The position numbers were made by a program, and so were the translations under genes. From NCBI GenBank assembly GCA_028641055.1, contig CM054060.1, forward strand, positions 312,528,949-312,592,948: a stretch of 64,000 bases of DNA, read 5' to 3'. The stretch's first letter is position 1. Every line of letters starts with the position of its first letter. This DNA comes from Alopecurus myosuroides (taxonomy: Eukaryota; Streptophyta; Magnoliopsida; Poales; Poaceae). The notes under the pieces were generated by a model. That model was not told the origin of the DNA, made no database searches, and saw only the letters and a list, made by a program, of their open reading frames with translations. Positions 42,496-54,839 of the stretch are shown piece by piece.

Positions 42496-45400
42496 CTAAA
42501 GCTCAAACTTAGTAACAGGAACTGGCTTTGTCATCATATCAGCAAGATTATCATGAGTGCTGATCTTGCATACCTTCAGTTTATCTTGTGCAATAACATG
42601 ACGCACATAATGGTACTTGACATCAATGTGCTTTGTTCTCTCATGGAACATCTGATCCTTAGTAAGATAAATAGCACTTTGACTTTCACAAAACAGGTTA
42701 ATGCAAGTATCATCTCCATAAAGCTCAGCAAACAAACATTTCAACCAAACCAATTCCTTGCATGATTTTGCAATAGCCATGTATTCTGCTTCAGTGGTAG
42801 ACTGGGCAACAATTGACTGTAACGTTGTCCTCCAACTCATGGCACAACCACCTAGCGTAAACACATACCCTATGAGGGATCTCCTCTTATCCAAATCGGT
42901 AGCAAAATCTGAATCCATATAGCCTTTGAGTCCCACACAAGCTTGCCAAACTTCAAGCAAGCATCCGATGTGCCACGAAGGTAGCTAAAAATCCACGGAA
43001 CAGCCTTACAATGTTCTTTGCCAGTGTTAGACATATATCTACTCACCAAACTCATATCATATGATGAATCAGGGCGAGAACAAACCATGGCATACATCAA
43101 AGAACCGACAACACTTGAATATGGAACTCTAGACATGTACTCATAATCCTCATCATTGTTAGGACATTGTAATGTTATAATTTAAAATGAGGAGCAATGG
43201 GAGTACTAACAGACTTTGCATCATGCATATTAAAACGATGAAGAACTTTGTCTATTTAACTCTGCTGACTAAGAAATCATAAACTAGAATTTCTGTCTCT
43301 AGTAATTTCCATACCGAGTATTTTCCTAGCAGCACCAAGTTCCTTCATATCAAACTCACTACTCAATTGTTTCTTCAACGTAGTGATTTGTTTCTTTCTC
43401 TTGGAAGAAATCAACATATCATCAACATATAGAAGCAAGTATATAGGTGATTCATCAACAAACTTGATGTACACACAACTATCAAATTCAGACCTCTTAA
43501 AGCCATGTGACAACATAAACGAATCAAACCTTTTATACCATTGACGAGAAGATTTTTTCAAGCCATATAAGGACCTTTTCAACTTACACACATGATCCTC
43601 CTTCCCAGGTACTATGAACCCTTCTAGTTGGTCCATGTATATCTCCTCCTCCAACTCTCCATGCAAAAACGCAGTCTTCACATCTAACTACTCAAACTCA
43701 ACATCATGCATATCAACAATACCAAAGAATGTACGATAGAACTATGCTTGAAAACCGGAGAGAAAAAATCATTGTAATCAACACTTGGGATTTGACTGAG
43801 ACATTTTGCAATTAACCTTGCCTTAAACCTTGGAGGCTTACTAAGAGATAAACCCTCCTTTCTCTTGAAGATCCACTTACATCGAACGAACTTCTTTGGT
43901 TTAGGAAAGCGAACAACATCCCACGTACCATTCTTCTCAAGTGATTTCATCTCCTCTTGCATAGAGGAGACCCACTTCTCGCGATCACCTGAACTAATGG
44001 CTTTAGTGTACGTGGATGAATCATGATTGTTCTCCACCTGTTCAGCACAATTAAAAGCATAATGAACAATATCATACTCCTCAATTAAACATGTAGGAGG
44101 ATGTGTATTCCTCTTTGGACGACCAGCAACAGGAGACTGAGTTTCTTGCTGCAAAACAAGAGGTGATTGATGAACAGTATCATGAACGTCATCATCGGTT
44201 TAATTTTCTACTTCATTCGTGTGCTCCACTTGCACGCTAACTTCCTGCTCATCATCAGAAATAACACGGGAAACATATATGGGTAAACTGTTAGTGAACA
44301 TAACAGACTCACTGAACACAACGCTTCTGCTCATGAAAAACTTCTTAGTCACAGGATTCCACAACTTATATACTTTTACGCCTATCCATATCCAATAAAC
44401 ATGCACTTAATATCTCTAGGTTCTAGTTTTCCATTATCGACAAGAGCATAAGCGGTGCAACCAAAATGTGAGTTTTCTTATCAAGCGGTATAGAAGGCAA
44501 CATGTTTATCAAGTAGCACACGGTGGAGGCTGCTTCAGCCCAAAAACACTTACTCACACGAGCGTTGGATATCATGCAACATGCTCTGGAGATGATGGTT
44601 CTGTTCATGCGTTCAGCCACACCATTCTGCTGAGGTGTGTATGGGATGGTGTGGTGCCTCTCGATTCCTTCTTCCCTGTATAAATCATCAAAAGCATCCG
44701 AACAGAACTCTCCACCATTGTCAGTATGAATATTTTTCAGAAAATAAGGGACACTTTTTTAGAGTAATCATCAATAATGGTAAGCGTGTAACGAGAACCA
44801 CCACGAGAGGACTTACGAGATGGCCCCATAAATCAGCATGCACATAATCAAGTATACCTTTGGTGGTATGAACGGAAGCATTAAACTTTACTCTCTTGTG
44901 CTTACCAAACACGCAATGCTCATCGAACGGTGTCTTATTCATTGTGGAGCCCTTCAACGGGCTTCTCTTCATCAATTCTGCCATACCAAGTTCACTCATA
45001 TGTCCAAGACGCATATGCCATAGGTTAGTATTACTTGGTTCATCATTAGAGACAGTAGCAGAAGCAACCGAACTAGGTAAATTACTACCTCTAAGAACAT
45101 ATAACTTAGCAGAATTCATGTCACAAATCATATGAATAAGAGAACCTTTTGATACCTTCAGCACACGATGCGAACCGCTGTGCTTATACCCCTCAACATC
45201 AAGATTTCTAAGGGAGATCGGATTTCTGGTCATGGTCGGTATGTGTCTCACATCCGTACGGATCATACCATCGTGCATCCTGATCTGAACGGAGCCTCTG
45301 CCCACAATGTCACGTGGGTTATCATATCCCATACGCACGACATCTCCACTCTGCATAGACTCATAAGAACTGAACCAATCTCGGTTAATGCAAATACGAA

Positions 45401-45876
45401 AGGAGCATGCAGAATCAAGAATCCACTCATCATGTCCAACAACACCACCAGCAAACACAACAAGATCATCACCGGAATCAGAATCAGCACCGGCTGCAAC
45501 AGAGGCCTTACCATCACCATCGAAGTTGTTTTCGGTTTGTACGTACCAGCAATTTTCTCCTTATTCCGCAGCTTCCAACAGTCATCAATGACATGATTGT
45601 TTTTCTTACAATACCTGCAGAATTTATCCTTGCCCCTAGAATTCGAACGGCCTCGACCGTTCTGGCTCTTGTCACGGTTGTTGTTGTTGTAGGCTTTCTG
45701 CTCGGGCCTGCCACGAACCTGCAAAGCTTCGCCCCCTGGAGGACGATGCATTAGACTGAAACATACCTTTCATCTTCTCTCTCATTTGGAGAGCCTCATA
45801 TACTTCCGAAAATGTTAGTTCATCACGTGCCAATAACAAAATATCACATAGATTCGTAAAAGAATTTGGCAGCGAG
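42496..45876 (-). pseudogene. Copia element E pol and gag C-terminal part, decayed
   Basis: On the minus strand, from right to left, there is the gag C-terminus ending in a zinc knuckle of the form CRYCKKNNHVIDDC at about 45570-45610. Then come protease and gag_pre-integrase (44721-45458: WILDSACSF, where the usual Asp-Ser-Gly/Thr-Gly-type site is altered, and LWHMRLGHMSE) and a broken integrase (44423-44620, MAERMNRTI). RT follows with CKWIFKRKEG (about 43870), KTAFLHGELEEEIYM (43640-43680) and LLLYVDDMLIS (about 43420). RNase H has YMDSDFATDLDKRRS, TTEAEYMA and CESQSAIYL (42496-42960). Breaks lie around 43137-43276, 43681, 44155-44199 and 44621-44720. Confidence 0.88.
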
Positions 45877-45881
45877 CATAA
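45877..45881. other. Target duplication of gypsy element F, left
   Basis: CATAA abuts the TGATGG terminus and is repeated at 57926-57930 after the other terminus. Removing the insertion and one copy restores the copia gag reading frame. Confidence 0.92.
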
Positions 45882-47468
45882 TGATGGAGTGTGGACACAC
45901 GCTCGTTGGGAGACCCCAAGCGCAAGGTGTGAAGAGTGCAGCAGCAAGTTTTCCCTCAGAAAAGAAACCAAAGTTGAATCGACCAGTAGGAGGACAAGCA
46001 ATCTGTGAAGGTTGATGCAGCTGAGGTGGCAAGGTGCACTACCGGTTCAGCAGCAACGTGGAACCTACACAACACAATCAAATCATTTCCCCCCAACAAA
46101 GCAGTGAGGTTGTCAATCTCACCGGTTTTGCTGAACACAAAGCAGTTAAACGTATGGTGTGGAAAACAGTAGGAACAGTATGAAACCAGTAGGTGCTTTA
46201 TCAGTATGAGGAAAATGGACCGGGGTCCACATTTCACTAGTGGTGTCTCTCCGTGAAAGATAAATAACATGTGTGGTGAACAAATTACAGCTGGGCAATT
46301 GACAGAAATAAAGGCTGCACCGTAGTGCATATGCAAGGCATAAAGATTACTATGTGATTCATGCGGGCATTACAACAAGATACATAGACCGTCATCCAAC
46401 TGCATCTATGACTAAAATTCCACCCTCTGAATATCATCCAAACAAACGTTGGGTATTAAGTTGCAAGCAACAGATAATTGCATTAAGCAAAGTGTGTAAT
46501 GTAAACAATAAAATCATCCTTAGACAAAGCATTGTTCTTTTCTCCCTAATGGCAATAGCATATCCTCCATCCGTCACGTTTTTGTCAGTCGAGCACAGAT
46601 GCAAAGGAGGCATGAACCCACTATCGAGCATAAATATCCCCTCTAGGAGTTACTAGCGTCTACTTGGCAAGAGAATCTACTAATAACGGAGAGCATGCAA
46701 GATCATAAATAACGTATGCATGAAGATAACATGATAGATTGATAATCAAAAGACATAGCATTACTCATTCATCGGATCCCAGCAAACACAACATGTACCA
46801 TTACATAAAGATGATCTCGATCATGTGAGGCAGCTCACGAGATCTAAACATGAGGTACAAAGTGGAGAGAACAACCATCTAGCTACTGCTATGGACCTGT
46901 AGTCCAGGGATGAACTACTCACGCATCACTTCGGAGGAGGGCATGGTGGTGTAAACCCCTCCGGTGATGAATTCCCCTCCCGGCAGGGTGCCGGGGAGAG
47001 CTCCAGAACCCTCCCGATCTCGGGATGATGATGACAACGGCCTCAGGTGTTTCTCGAGAAAAAGTTGTATCTCTTTAGGTTTTACGTCTCGGGGGGAATA
47101 AATAGGCGAACGGGTAAAGGCGGTGGAGGCATGGGGGCCCCACACCACCCCATGGTGCGGCCAAGGGGCGCGCCGCCCTATGGTGTGGGCCCCCTGTGGC
47201 CGCTCTCCGGGTCTCTTTGGGACTCCGTGGAACCTTCGGGAATTCTAAGACTTTCGGGCTTCAAATTTTCCAATTCCGAGAATATTTCCAGAACAACGTT
47301 TCTGAAACTAAAAACGGCAGAAAATACGGAACTCGCTCTGTGGAATCGTGTCAATAGGTTAGTCCGTAAAATCGATAAAAATGACATAAAGTGTATAGCA
47401 TACATGTGGGAAACAATAAGAAAACAACATGGAACATCAGAAATTAAGGATACGTTTATGACGTATAA
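45882..47468 (-). mobile_element. 3' LTR of gypsy element F
   Basis: A 1,587-bp LTR from TGATGGAGTGTGG to gacgtataa, where the expected ...gtatca end is mutated. A polypurine-type aagctcggggatgt on the minus strand abuts it at 47469. Its uninterrupted sequence shows what the other LTR looked like before the CACTA insertion (…ataacgtatgcatgaag at about 46710). Confidence 0.9.
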
Positions 47469-50189
47469 CATCCCCGAGCTTAGTTTCTTCTCGTCCTCGA
47501 GTAGGTAAATGATAAAAACACATAATTTCTTAGGTGACATGCTATCAACATAAACTTGATCGTCAAAAATGTAAAAGCATATGTAAGCTGAGATCATAGA
47601 ACTTTAACACAAGTATGATAAATAAAACTTTAATAGTATAGCATAAAAATCATCTTGCATCATGAGAAGTAACACAAATAAAAGATCATGAATAACAATG
47701 CATCGAAAGTTATACGTTTGTTTCAAGTATAGAGAAAGCATGGCAAAGTGATATTTCGCTAGTCCTTAAGAGTAGGAAAAAACATAAATGCCAGGACACC
47801 TTCAAAGTTCATGAGGAAGACTAGAACAAATAATTAGAGAATAAGCAATAGCACATCATGAATCAATTAATAATGGTTTTGGGACAAATGCACATAAAAC
47901 TCAGAATGGCAACTATGCTCTCTCAACCGTGCATAAAGTTAGAAGATCAAGACTGAACATAAAAGTAAAAGAAAGGCCCTTCGTAGAGGGAAGCATGGAT
48001 CACTCACGTGCTAGAGCTTTTATTTTATTAAACAGAGGTATAAAATGTTTGAAACTCCTCCCATCCATCTTACACAAACCATGGCTAATCGAATCCTAGG
48101 GTGCCTGCAAACAATCACATAGCATGGAGGAGTGTCTATATTTAGGGAGGTGTATGCTAATGTCAACGAATGGTAATCAGACAATACAATACGTCACAAG
48201 CCAACTAGACTTCACAAGAGCGGCTCCCATATGAAGGACGCAACTGGTGTAGAAGGTCATCCCTGTTTCTCTTTTGTTTACACAATTATGCTTTGATTAA
48301 TAAATCAGGGGAATAATAGTGAAGATAATTTGTGTTATTAATTTGGGGCTGGGCACCCCGCTGCCAGCTCTTCTATCAATTGGATAAGCGGATGAAGCCA
48401 CTAGTCGAAGATGTGAAATCCAATCAACAAGTGAGATAAAGATTCACTATTTACATCCTCATGAGCAAAACCAGGAACACAAAGTAGGAGTAATTTTGAA
48501 GGTTTTAAAGGTAACACATGAGCAATTTACTTGGAGTGGCAGTTAAATACCACATGTAGGTAGGTATGGTGGACACAATGGGAAAACTTTGGTTTTGGGG
48601 AGTTGGATTGCACGAGTAGAGCTCATACTCAGTACAAGTGGAGGCTAGCAAAAGACTGGGAGCGACAAATCAAGAGAGCATAAGAGCCATAATCATGCAT
48701 AGAGAAATAAACATCATTAATCAAAGCATAAGTGATACCACAAGTTCAAAAACTAAATGATCATGAAGGCTATTAGTGACTGGTTCGTATTCATAAACAT
48801 GGTGTGAGCGCCAAGTCAACCAAATAAAACATTCCAAGGAGAATACCACAAATTTATGCTTCAATATGACAAGAACAACTCATGATTCTTTCAATGGCAC
48901 ATTAAACACTCTCAGGTATTTTGAGGCTAATCATGCTACTCAATAACCACAAGGATTTAGAACTAAAATAACATCTAGCATGATATGAAAAAGTCTAGTC
49001 ATAGTCTATACAAGCTTCTTCTTGCATCATTAAAAATTCTACTTCAAGCAGTAGTTTCTTTCCCAACAAGCACCATACAGGACATGCTTTAACAAAAAAT
49101 CTCTACATGCTACAGCCAGAAAACATGAGAGAACTCCTACAACACTACTAAAACTAACAGATATGAACAAGAGATGTAATTAAAACAAGAGCTAAACAAG
49201 AATTCTGTGGTAACTAGAAGAAAAACTAAGAATACTAGCATGGCAGGTATTCAACCGAAAAAGAGGAGCGTGTCTCTCTCCCAAACAAGGATGCTAGGTT
49301 CCAATGATATTATTTCAGAAAGGAAAACAAAATAAAACAAAGGAAAACAAAATAAAAACAAACATACGCTCCAAGTAAACTTCATATGATGTGACCGAAT
49401 AAAAATATAGTTTTACTAGAAGTGACCTGATAGATGGTTTATGAAGAAGGGGATGCCTTGGGAATCCCCAAGCTTAGATTCTTGAGTCTTCTAAATATAT
49501 TCTTGGATGAATCACGGGGACATCCCCAAGATTTGACCTTGCACTCTTCTTGATCACATATATTACCCTCTTCTCTTGACCCTTGAAAACTTCCTTCACA
49601 CCACTCAAAGAATAATTCGCATTAGAGGGTTAGTGCAACAATCAAAAATCCATTGGTTCTGTATGGAACAAGTTCTACTGATATTTTTAAACATTAGCTA
49701 CAGCCACTGATGTTTCGTGAAGCAAAGAAATCCACTTGACATCGTAAAAGAGCAAATGCAGAAAAAATGGCAGAATATGTCAAAACCAGAACAGTCTGTA
49801 AATACGAATTTTTTCGAGCCACTTAAGATGCTTGGATAAAAAAAACTTAAAGAACTAAAAAGTTGCCGAATTAGACGAGGAATAAGCACCAGAAAGTTCA
49901 GGTCATTTCGATTTTTCTGTGAATTATACGATTTTTTACGGTGGACAACAGAAAATTGTTTCCTGCACAGAAATCCGAAAACCAACTCCAACTATCGCTA
50001 GAAACTTTACTTGGCACTACTAAAACACGAAAAGAAAGGTACAAAGGAGTTTTAACACAAGTATAAAACCCACCGACTCAAAGAAAACAGATAAAATAAA
50101 GTAAAAAATAAAACCATGGGTTATCTCCCAAGAAGTGCTTTTCTTTAACGCATTTTAGCTAGGCTCGGAAAAGTGGATTCAAGTATTTT
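47469..50189 (-). other. Non-coding internal region of element F
   Basis: AT-rich sequence between protease and polypurine tract, where an autonomous element would have RT, RNase H and integrase. None of these is recognisable. ORFs such as 49698-49991 are unsupported. Confidence 0.65.
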
Positions 50190-50257
50190 TCAAGTGAAGA
50201 AGCATCCAAATTGTAACTTGTTTCGAATAATGGAATCAAAAGGAAACTTCATTATGT

Positions 50258-50635
50258 TTATAGGAAAGTGTTCCATACCTTTCTTGAGGGGGAACTGAAA
50301 TTTAATATTCCCCTCTTCCATATCAATAATAGCACCAACAGTTCTAGAAAAGGTCTTCCCAAAACAATTGGACAAGAAGCATTGAATTCAATATTCAAGA
50401 CAACAAAATCAACGGGGACAAGATTATTATTAACCATGATAAGAACATCATCAACTCTACCCAAAGGTTTGTTTCTAACATTATCAATAAGACAGATATC
50501 CAAATAACAAGGTTCCAATGGTGGTAAATCAAGAATATCATAGAGTTTCTTGGGCATAACAGAGATACTAGCACCAAGATCACATAGAGAATTGCAATCA
50601 AAATCATTCACTTTCATTTTAATAATGGTTCCCAA
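50258..50635 (-). pseudogene. Retropepsin-like protease of element F
   Basis: A 125-codon minus-strand ORF resembles the aspartic protease of Athila-like gypsy elements: CDLGASISVMPKKLYDIL carries the active-site region (Asp-Leu-Gly where Asp-Ser/Thr-Gly would be usual), followed by LGRVDDVLI and the flap/C-terminal VLGRPFLE. It would cleave the gag polyprotein. The upstream join to gag is broken and no polymerase follows. Confidence 0.8.
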
Positions 50636-50899
50636 CCATCATCTAGCTTCCTAGGGATAGAGGCTTCACAGCTTAATTCATCCTCTCTTATTTGCATGAG
50701 ATCATTTGTAATATGTTTTGTGAAAGCCATATTCATAGCACGCATTAGGACAACTAGAAAGATTTTGAAAGAACTTAATAACTTCAGTTATGTTGCAATC
50801 ATCAAAGTCAAGATCATTTTTATCAAAGATAATGGGACCATTATCTCCCATGTTTCAAAAAATTTCAGCACTATTATTAGGAGCATTTTTAGCAATTTC

Positions 50900-52262
50900 A
50901 GTCAATTTTGCATTTTTCTTATAGCAGAAGTGGGAGTGTTTCCAACACCAATTACTTTAGCATTATTATTAGAAGATTTTCTAGCATGAGAGGCTTCAAT
51001 TTTACCAGTGGTGGTAATGGTGCAAACATTAGCTATATTATTGTTTCTAGCTATTTCATCTTCTTTTTTCCACCTAGCATGCAATTCAGTTAACATCCTA
51101 ACATTATCATCAATTCGAATTTGGATAGCATTTAAAGTTTTACTTTATTTAACATCATGAGGCATAACCTTTAGTTTCTGAAAATCAACATCAAGAGCAA
51201 GGCTATCAACTTTGGAAGCAAGAACATCAATTTTGCCAAAAAAAATCCTCAACAGATTTATTAAAAGCAGTTTGTGTACTAATAAAAATTAAGCATGTTC
51301 TCAAGATCAGAGGGTACACTTTTGTTGTTGTTGTAGGAATTACCATAAGAATTACCATAAGCATTTCTATTATTGGGAGGATATGGCCTATAATTATTGC
51401 TACCAAAATTATTCCTATAAGCATTGTTGTTGAAATTATTATTTTTAATGAAATTCACATCAACATGCTCTTCTTGAGCAACCAAAGAGGCTAAAGGAAC
51501 ATTATTTGGATAAATAGGAGCATGGCCATTCACAAGCATAGACATAATAGCATCAAGTTTATCACTCAAATAGGAGGTTTCTTCAACATAATTTACCTTC
51601 TTACCAGTTGTAGCTCTCTTAGTATGCCATTCAGATTAATTTACCATCATATTACCAAGAAGTTTTGTTTCTGCCCCCAAGGTCATGGACAAAAAGGTTC
51701 CTCCAGAAGCTGAATCCAGAAGGTTTCTTGAAGAAAAATTCAATCCTGCATAAAAGGTTTGGATAATCATCCAAGTAGTCAGTCCATGAGTGGGACAATT
51801 CTTTACTAGAGATTTCATTCTTTGCCAAGCTTTAGCAAGATGCTCATTATCAAGTTGCTTGAAATTCATAATGCTACTTCTTAAAGATATAATCTTAGCA
51901 GGAGGATAATATTTTCCAATAAAATCATCTTTACACTTAGTCCAAGAATGAATACTATTTATAGGCAAAGATAGCAACCATTCTTAAGCTCTTCTTCTCA
52001 AAGAGAAAGGAATTAATTTCAGTTTAATAATATCTCCATCTACATCTTTATATTTTTGCATCTCACATAGTTCAACAAAATTATGAAAATGGGCAGCAGC
52101 CTCATCAATACTAACACCAGAAAATTGCTCTCTCATAACAAGATTTAATAGTGCAAGCTTAATGTCATAAAAATCAGCAGTAGGAGCAATAGGTGTGCAA
52201 ATGAAATTATTTTTGTTGGTGCTAGTAAAGTCACACAACTTAGTGTTCTCATGAGTAGTCAT
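50900..52262 (-). pseudogene. Decayed gag of element F
   Basis: The gag start is ATG 52262 on the minus strand. The first 90 or so residues (SIDEAAAHFHNFVELCEMQK) and the later part (WTKCKDDFIGKYYPPAKI and the NPTHGLTTW-like segment, 51636-51977) match the intact gag at 1-834. A frame break lies near 51980 and another near 51640. The Asn-rich C-terminus (NNNFNNNAYRNNFGSNN) is at 51279-51569. Confidence 0.85.
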
Positions 52263-52429
52263 TTTAACAAGGCTAAAAACAGGAATAAAACTACAACTAG
52301 AATTAGAACTATTTTTTTTGTGTTTTTGATAAAGAGAAGCAAACAAGAAAAAATAAAATAAACTAAGCAAAACTGAAACAAAGTAAAGAGATTGGAAGTG
52401 AGAGACTCCCCTTGCAGAAATTCTCTTCC

Positions 52430-52447
52430 TTCCCGGCAACGGCGCCA
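52430..52447 (-). other. Primer binding site of element F
   Basis: TGGCGCCGTTGCCGGGAA on the minus strand, about 8 bp inside the LTR end at 52456; the common grass gypsy primer site. Confidence 0.85.
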
Positions 52448-53777
52448 GAAAAGCTTGATGGAGTGTGGACACACGCTCGTTGGGAGACCCCAAGCGCAAG
52501 GTGTAAAGAGTGCAGCAGCAAGTTTTCCCTCATAAAATAAACCAATGTTGAATCGACCAGTAGGAGGACAAGCAATCTCTGAAGGTTGATGCAACTGAGG
52601 TGGCAGAATGCACTACCGGTTTAGCAGCAATGTGGAACCTACACAACACAATCAAATCACTTTGCCCCAACGAAGCAGTGAGGTTGTCAATCTCACCGGT
52701 TTTGCTGAACACAAAGAGGTTAAACGTGTGGTGTGCAAAACAGTAGGAACAGTATGAAAGCAGTATGAAAGAAATATTAGGAAAATGGACCGGGGTCCAC
52801 AGTTTGCTAGTGGTGTCTCTCCGTGAAATATAAATAACATGTGTGGTGAACAAATTATAGCTAGGCAATTGACATAAATGAAGAATGCACCATAGTGCAT
52901 ATGCAAGACATAAAGATTAATATGTGATTCATGCGGGCATTACAACAAGATACATATACCATCATCCAACTGCATCTATGACTAAAAATCCACCCTCCGA
53001 ATACCATCCGAACAAACGTTGGGTATTAAGTTGCAAGCAACAGATAATTGCATTAAGCAAAGTGTGTAATGTAAACAATAAAATCATCCTTAGACAAAGT
53101 ATTGTTCTTTTTTCCCTAATGGCAATAGCACATCCTCCATCCGTCACGTTTTTGTCACTCAAGCACAGATGCAAAGGAGGCATGAACCCACTATCGAGCA
53201 TAAATACCCCCTCCTGGAGTTACTAGCATCTACTTGGCAAGAGAATCTACTAATAACAGAGAGCATGCAAGATCATAAATAACGTATCACTACTAGGGAA
53301 AAGCTTACCCGTGACGCACCATTTTTCTTATCCGTGACGCACCAGGGCTCGTCACGGCTATCACGCCGCGCCTATGGGTTTAGCCGTGACGCACCTAGCA
53401 GGTGCGCCGCGCCTATTGATACCCGTGACGCACGGGCACGGTGCGCCGCGGCTATTGCGTGGCGCGTCACGCCTAACTCCGAAGGTGCGCCACGGCTAGT
53501 AATTTAGGTGCGTCATGGCTATTCTATGCTGTATTTTTTAAAAAAGGCAGTACCGTATTTATACAGGTATATACAGCTCAAATACAGAAGAATGTCAGTA
53601 CACAAAATACAGAAGAATATCAATAGCTCAAACACAGGTATGCAATTGATAGAATAAATTTTCATAGCAGAAATATTACATAGTCTAGAAAACAAACATA
53701 TATACTACTAATAAATCCAGGAGTTAGTCTCGAAAACAACCATATTACATATTTTCGATCATCACCACATAATCTAT

Positions 53778-54823
53778 CTAGCGGGCGCGGATGTAGTCGA
53801 TGACCATCATCATGTCCAAGTTGGCGATGTCACTATCCCTCATGGTGATCAGAATAGCTCGGCCAACCTCCATACCACCTCTTGCGGAATGGAACTGCCT
53901 CCATGCTTGAGAGTTGAGGATGACCCGACCATCAGCGTAATCCCTGGTGATCGGAACTACTGTGACAGGTCCTGATTCTCCACGGCGTACTCCAATGGTA
54001 CCCATATGCTCCATGCCAGCACTGTCCGCTACCGCCAAAGGTATTTTCTACAACACACAATTCCAAGAAAGAATAAAAGCACAATGTCAAATACCGGATA
54101 AGAAAGTGTTAAGAACATAAGCAACTATACGAATAAGAAAGTGTTAAGAAACATACCATGACATGTCCATTGGAGATGTTAGTGTTGGTGATGCGATGCA
54201 CGAAAGGGGACCCGATGTAGCTATCTATCTGGGCAATTTTCTGAAGGACACGGTCCTTCTCAAACTCGCTAAGATTCGCTCTTTGAGCAACCACCACATG
54301 TTTCCATGGGTCCTCCTCGTCCATATCATCCTCAGTGTCCATATCCTCGGTGTTCTCAGTTTCCTCCTCACTCCCGCCATCCTCGCTCGCAATCCCGCCC
54401 ATATACACAATTTTGATGCGAGGTTGCGGTCCTTCCATAGAGAAGTGAATGTAATCACCTCCGCTTAAATTGTACGTGGCGATGATAGCCTGCAATTGTG
54501 GCCCGCAGAAGTAGGTCTTTGTTCTTTCTTTTTTCACTCGAAGAATGTAGGTGGTCCCGTGAACATTGAAATCCACGTTACTGCCAACTAACTCGTTGAA
54601 TTCTTCGCGAATATTGCATGGTAGAATCTAAAAAAGAAATATAAAGAATATTTTGTTAATAAACACAAGTCTCAAGCTAGATAGTAAAACGAAAGAACAA
54701 GTTAACATAAAAAGAATTGTTAATTACCAACGAATCAACGTCACCATCGTGGAGTTGAAGCATAAAAGAAGCCCCAGTGAATCGTCCTTCGGCACATCGG
54801 GACCGACATACTTCGCAAGCCAT
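53778..54823 (-). CDS. Three-exon gene for a 278-residue B3-like protein inside the CACTA element
   Basis: Minus-strand exons are 54823-54728, 54627-54157 and 54047-53778. Both introns are GT-AG and phase 0, giving 837 bp of CDS without internal stops. After a Cys-containing start (MACEVCRSRCAEG) there is a segment with the layout of a B3 DNA-binding domain: FMLQLHDGD, then LILPCNIREEF, a strand with YILRVKK, and YNLSGGDYIHFSM (about residues 20-105). An acidic linker rich in Glu and Asp follows. A C-terminal region (VPITRDYADGRVILN, AWRQFHSARGG, GRAILITM) resembles a second, weaker B3-like fold. B3 proteins bind DNA in the nucleus; this one may be captured from the host or belong to the transposon. 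Intactness suggests recent capture or selection. The B3 assignment is from pattern only. Confidence 0.72.
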
Positions 54824-54839
54824 GTTCTATTAAATTAAG

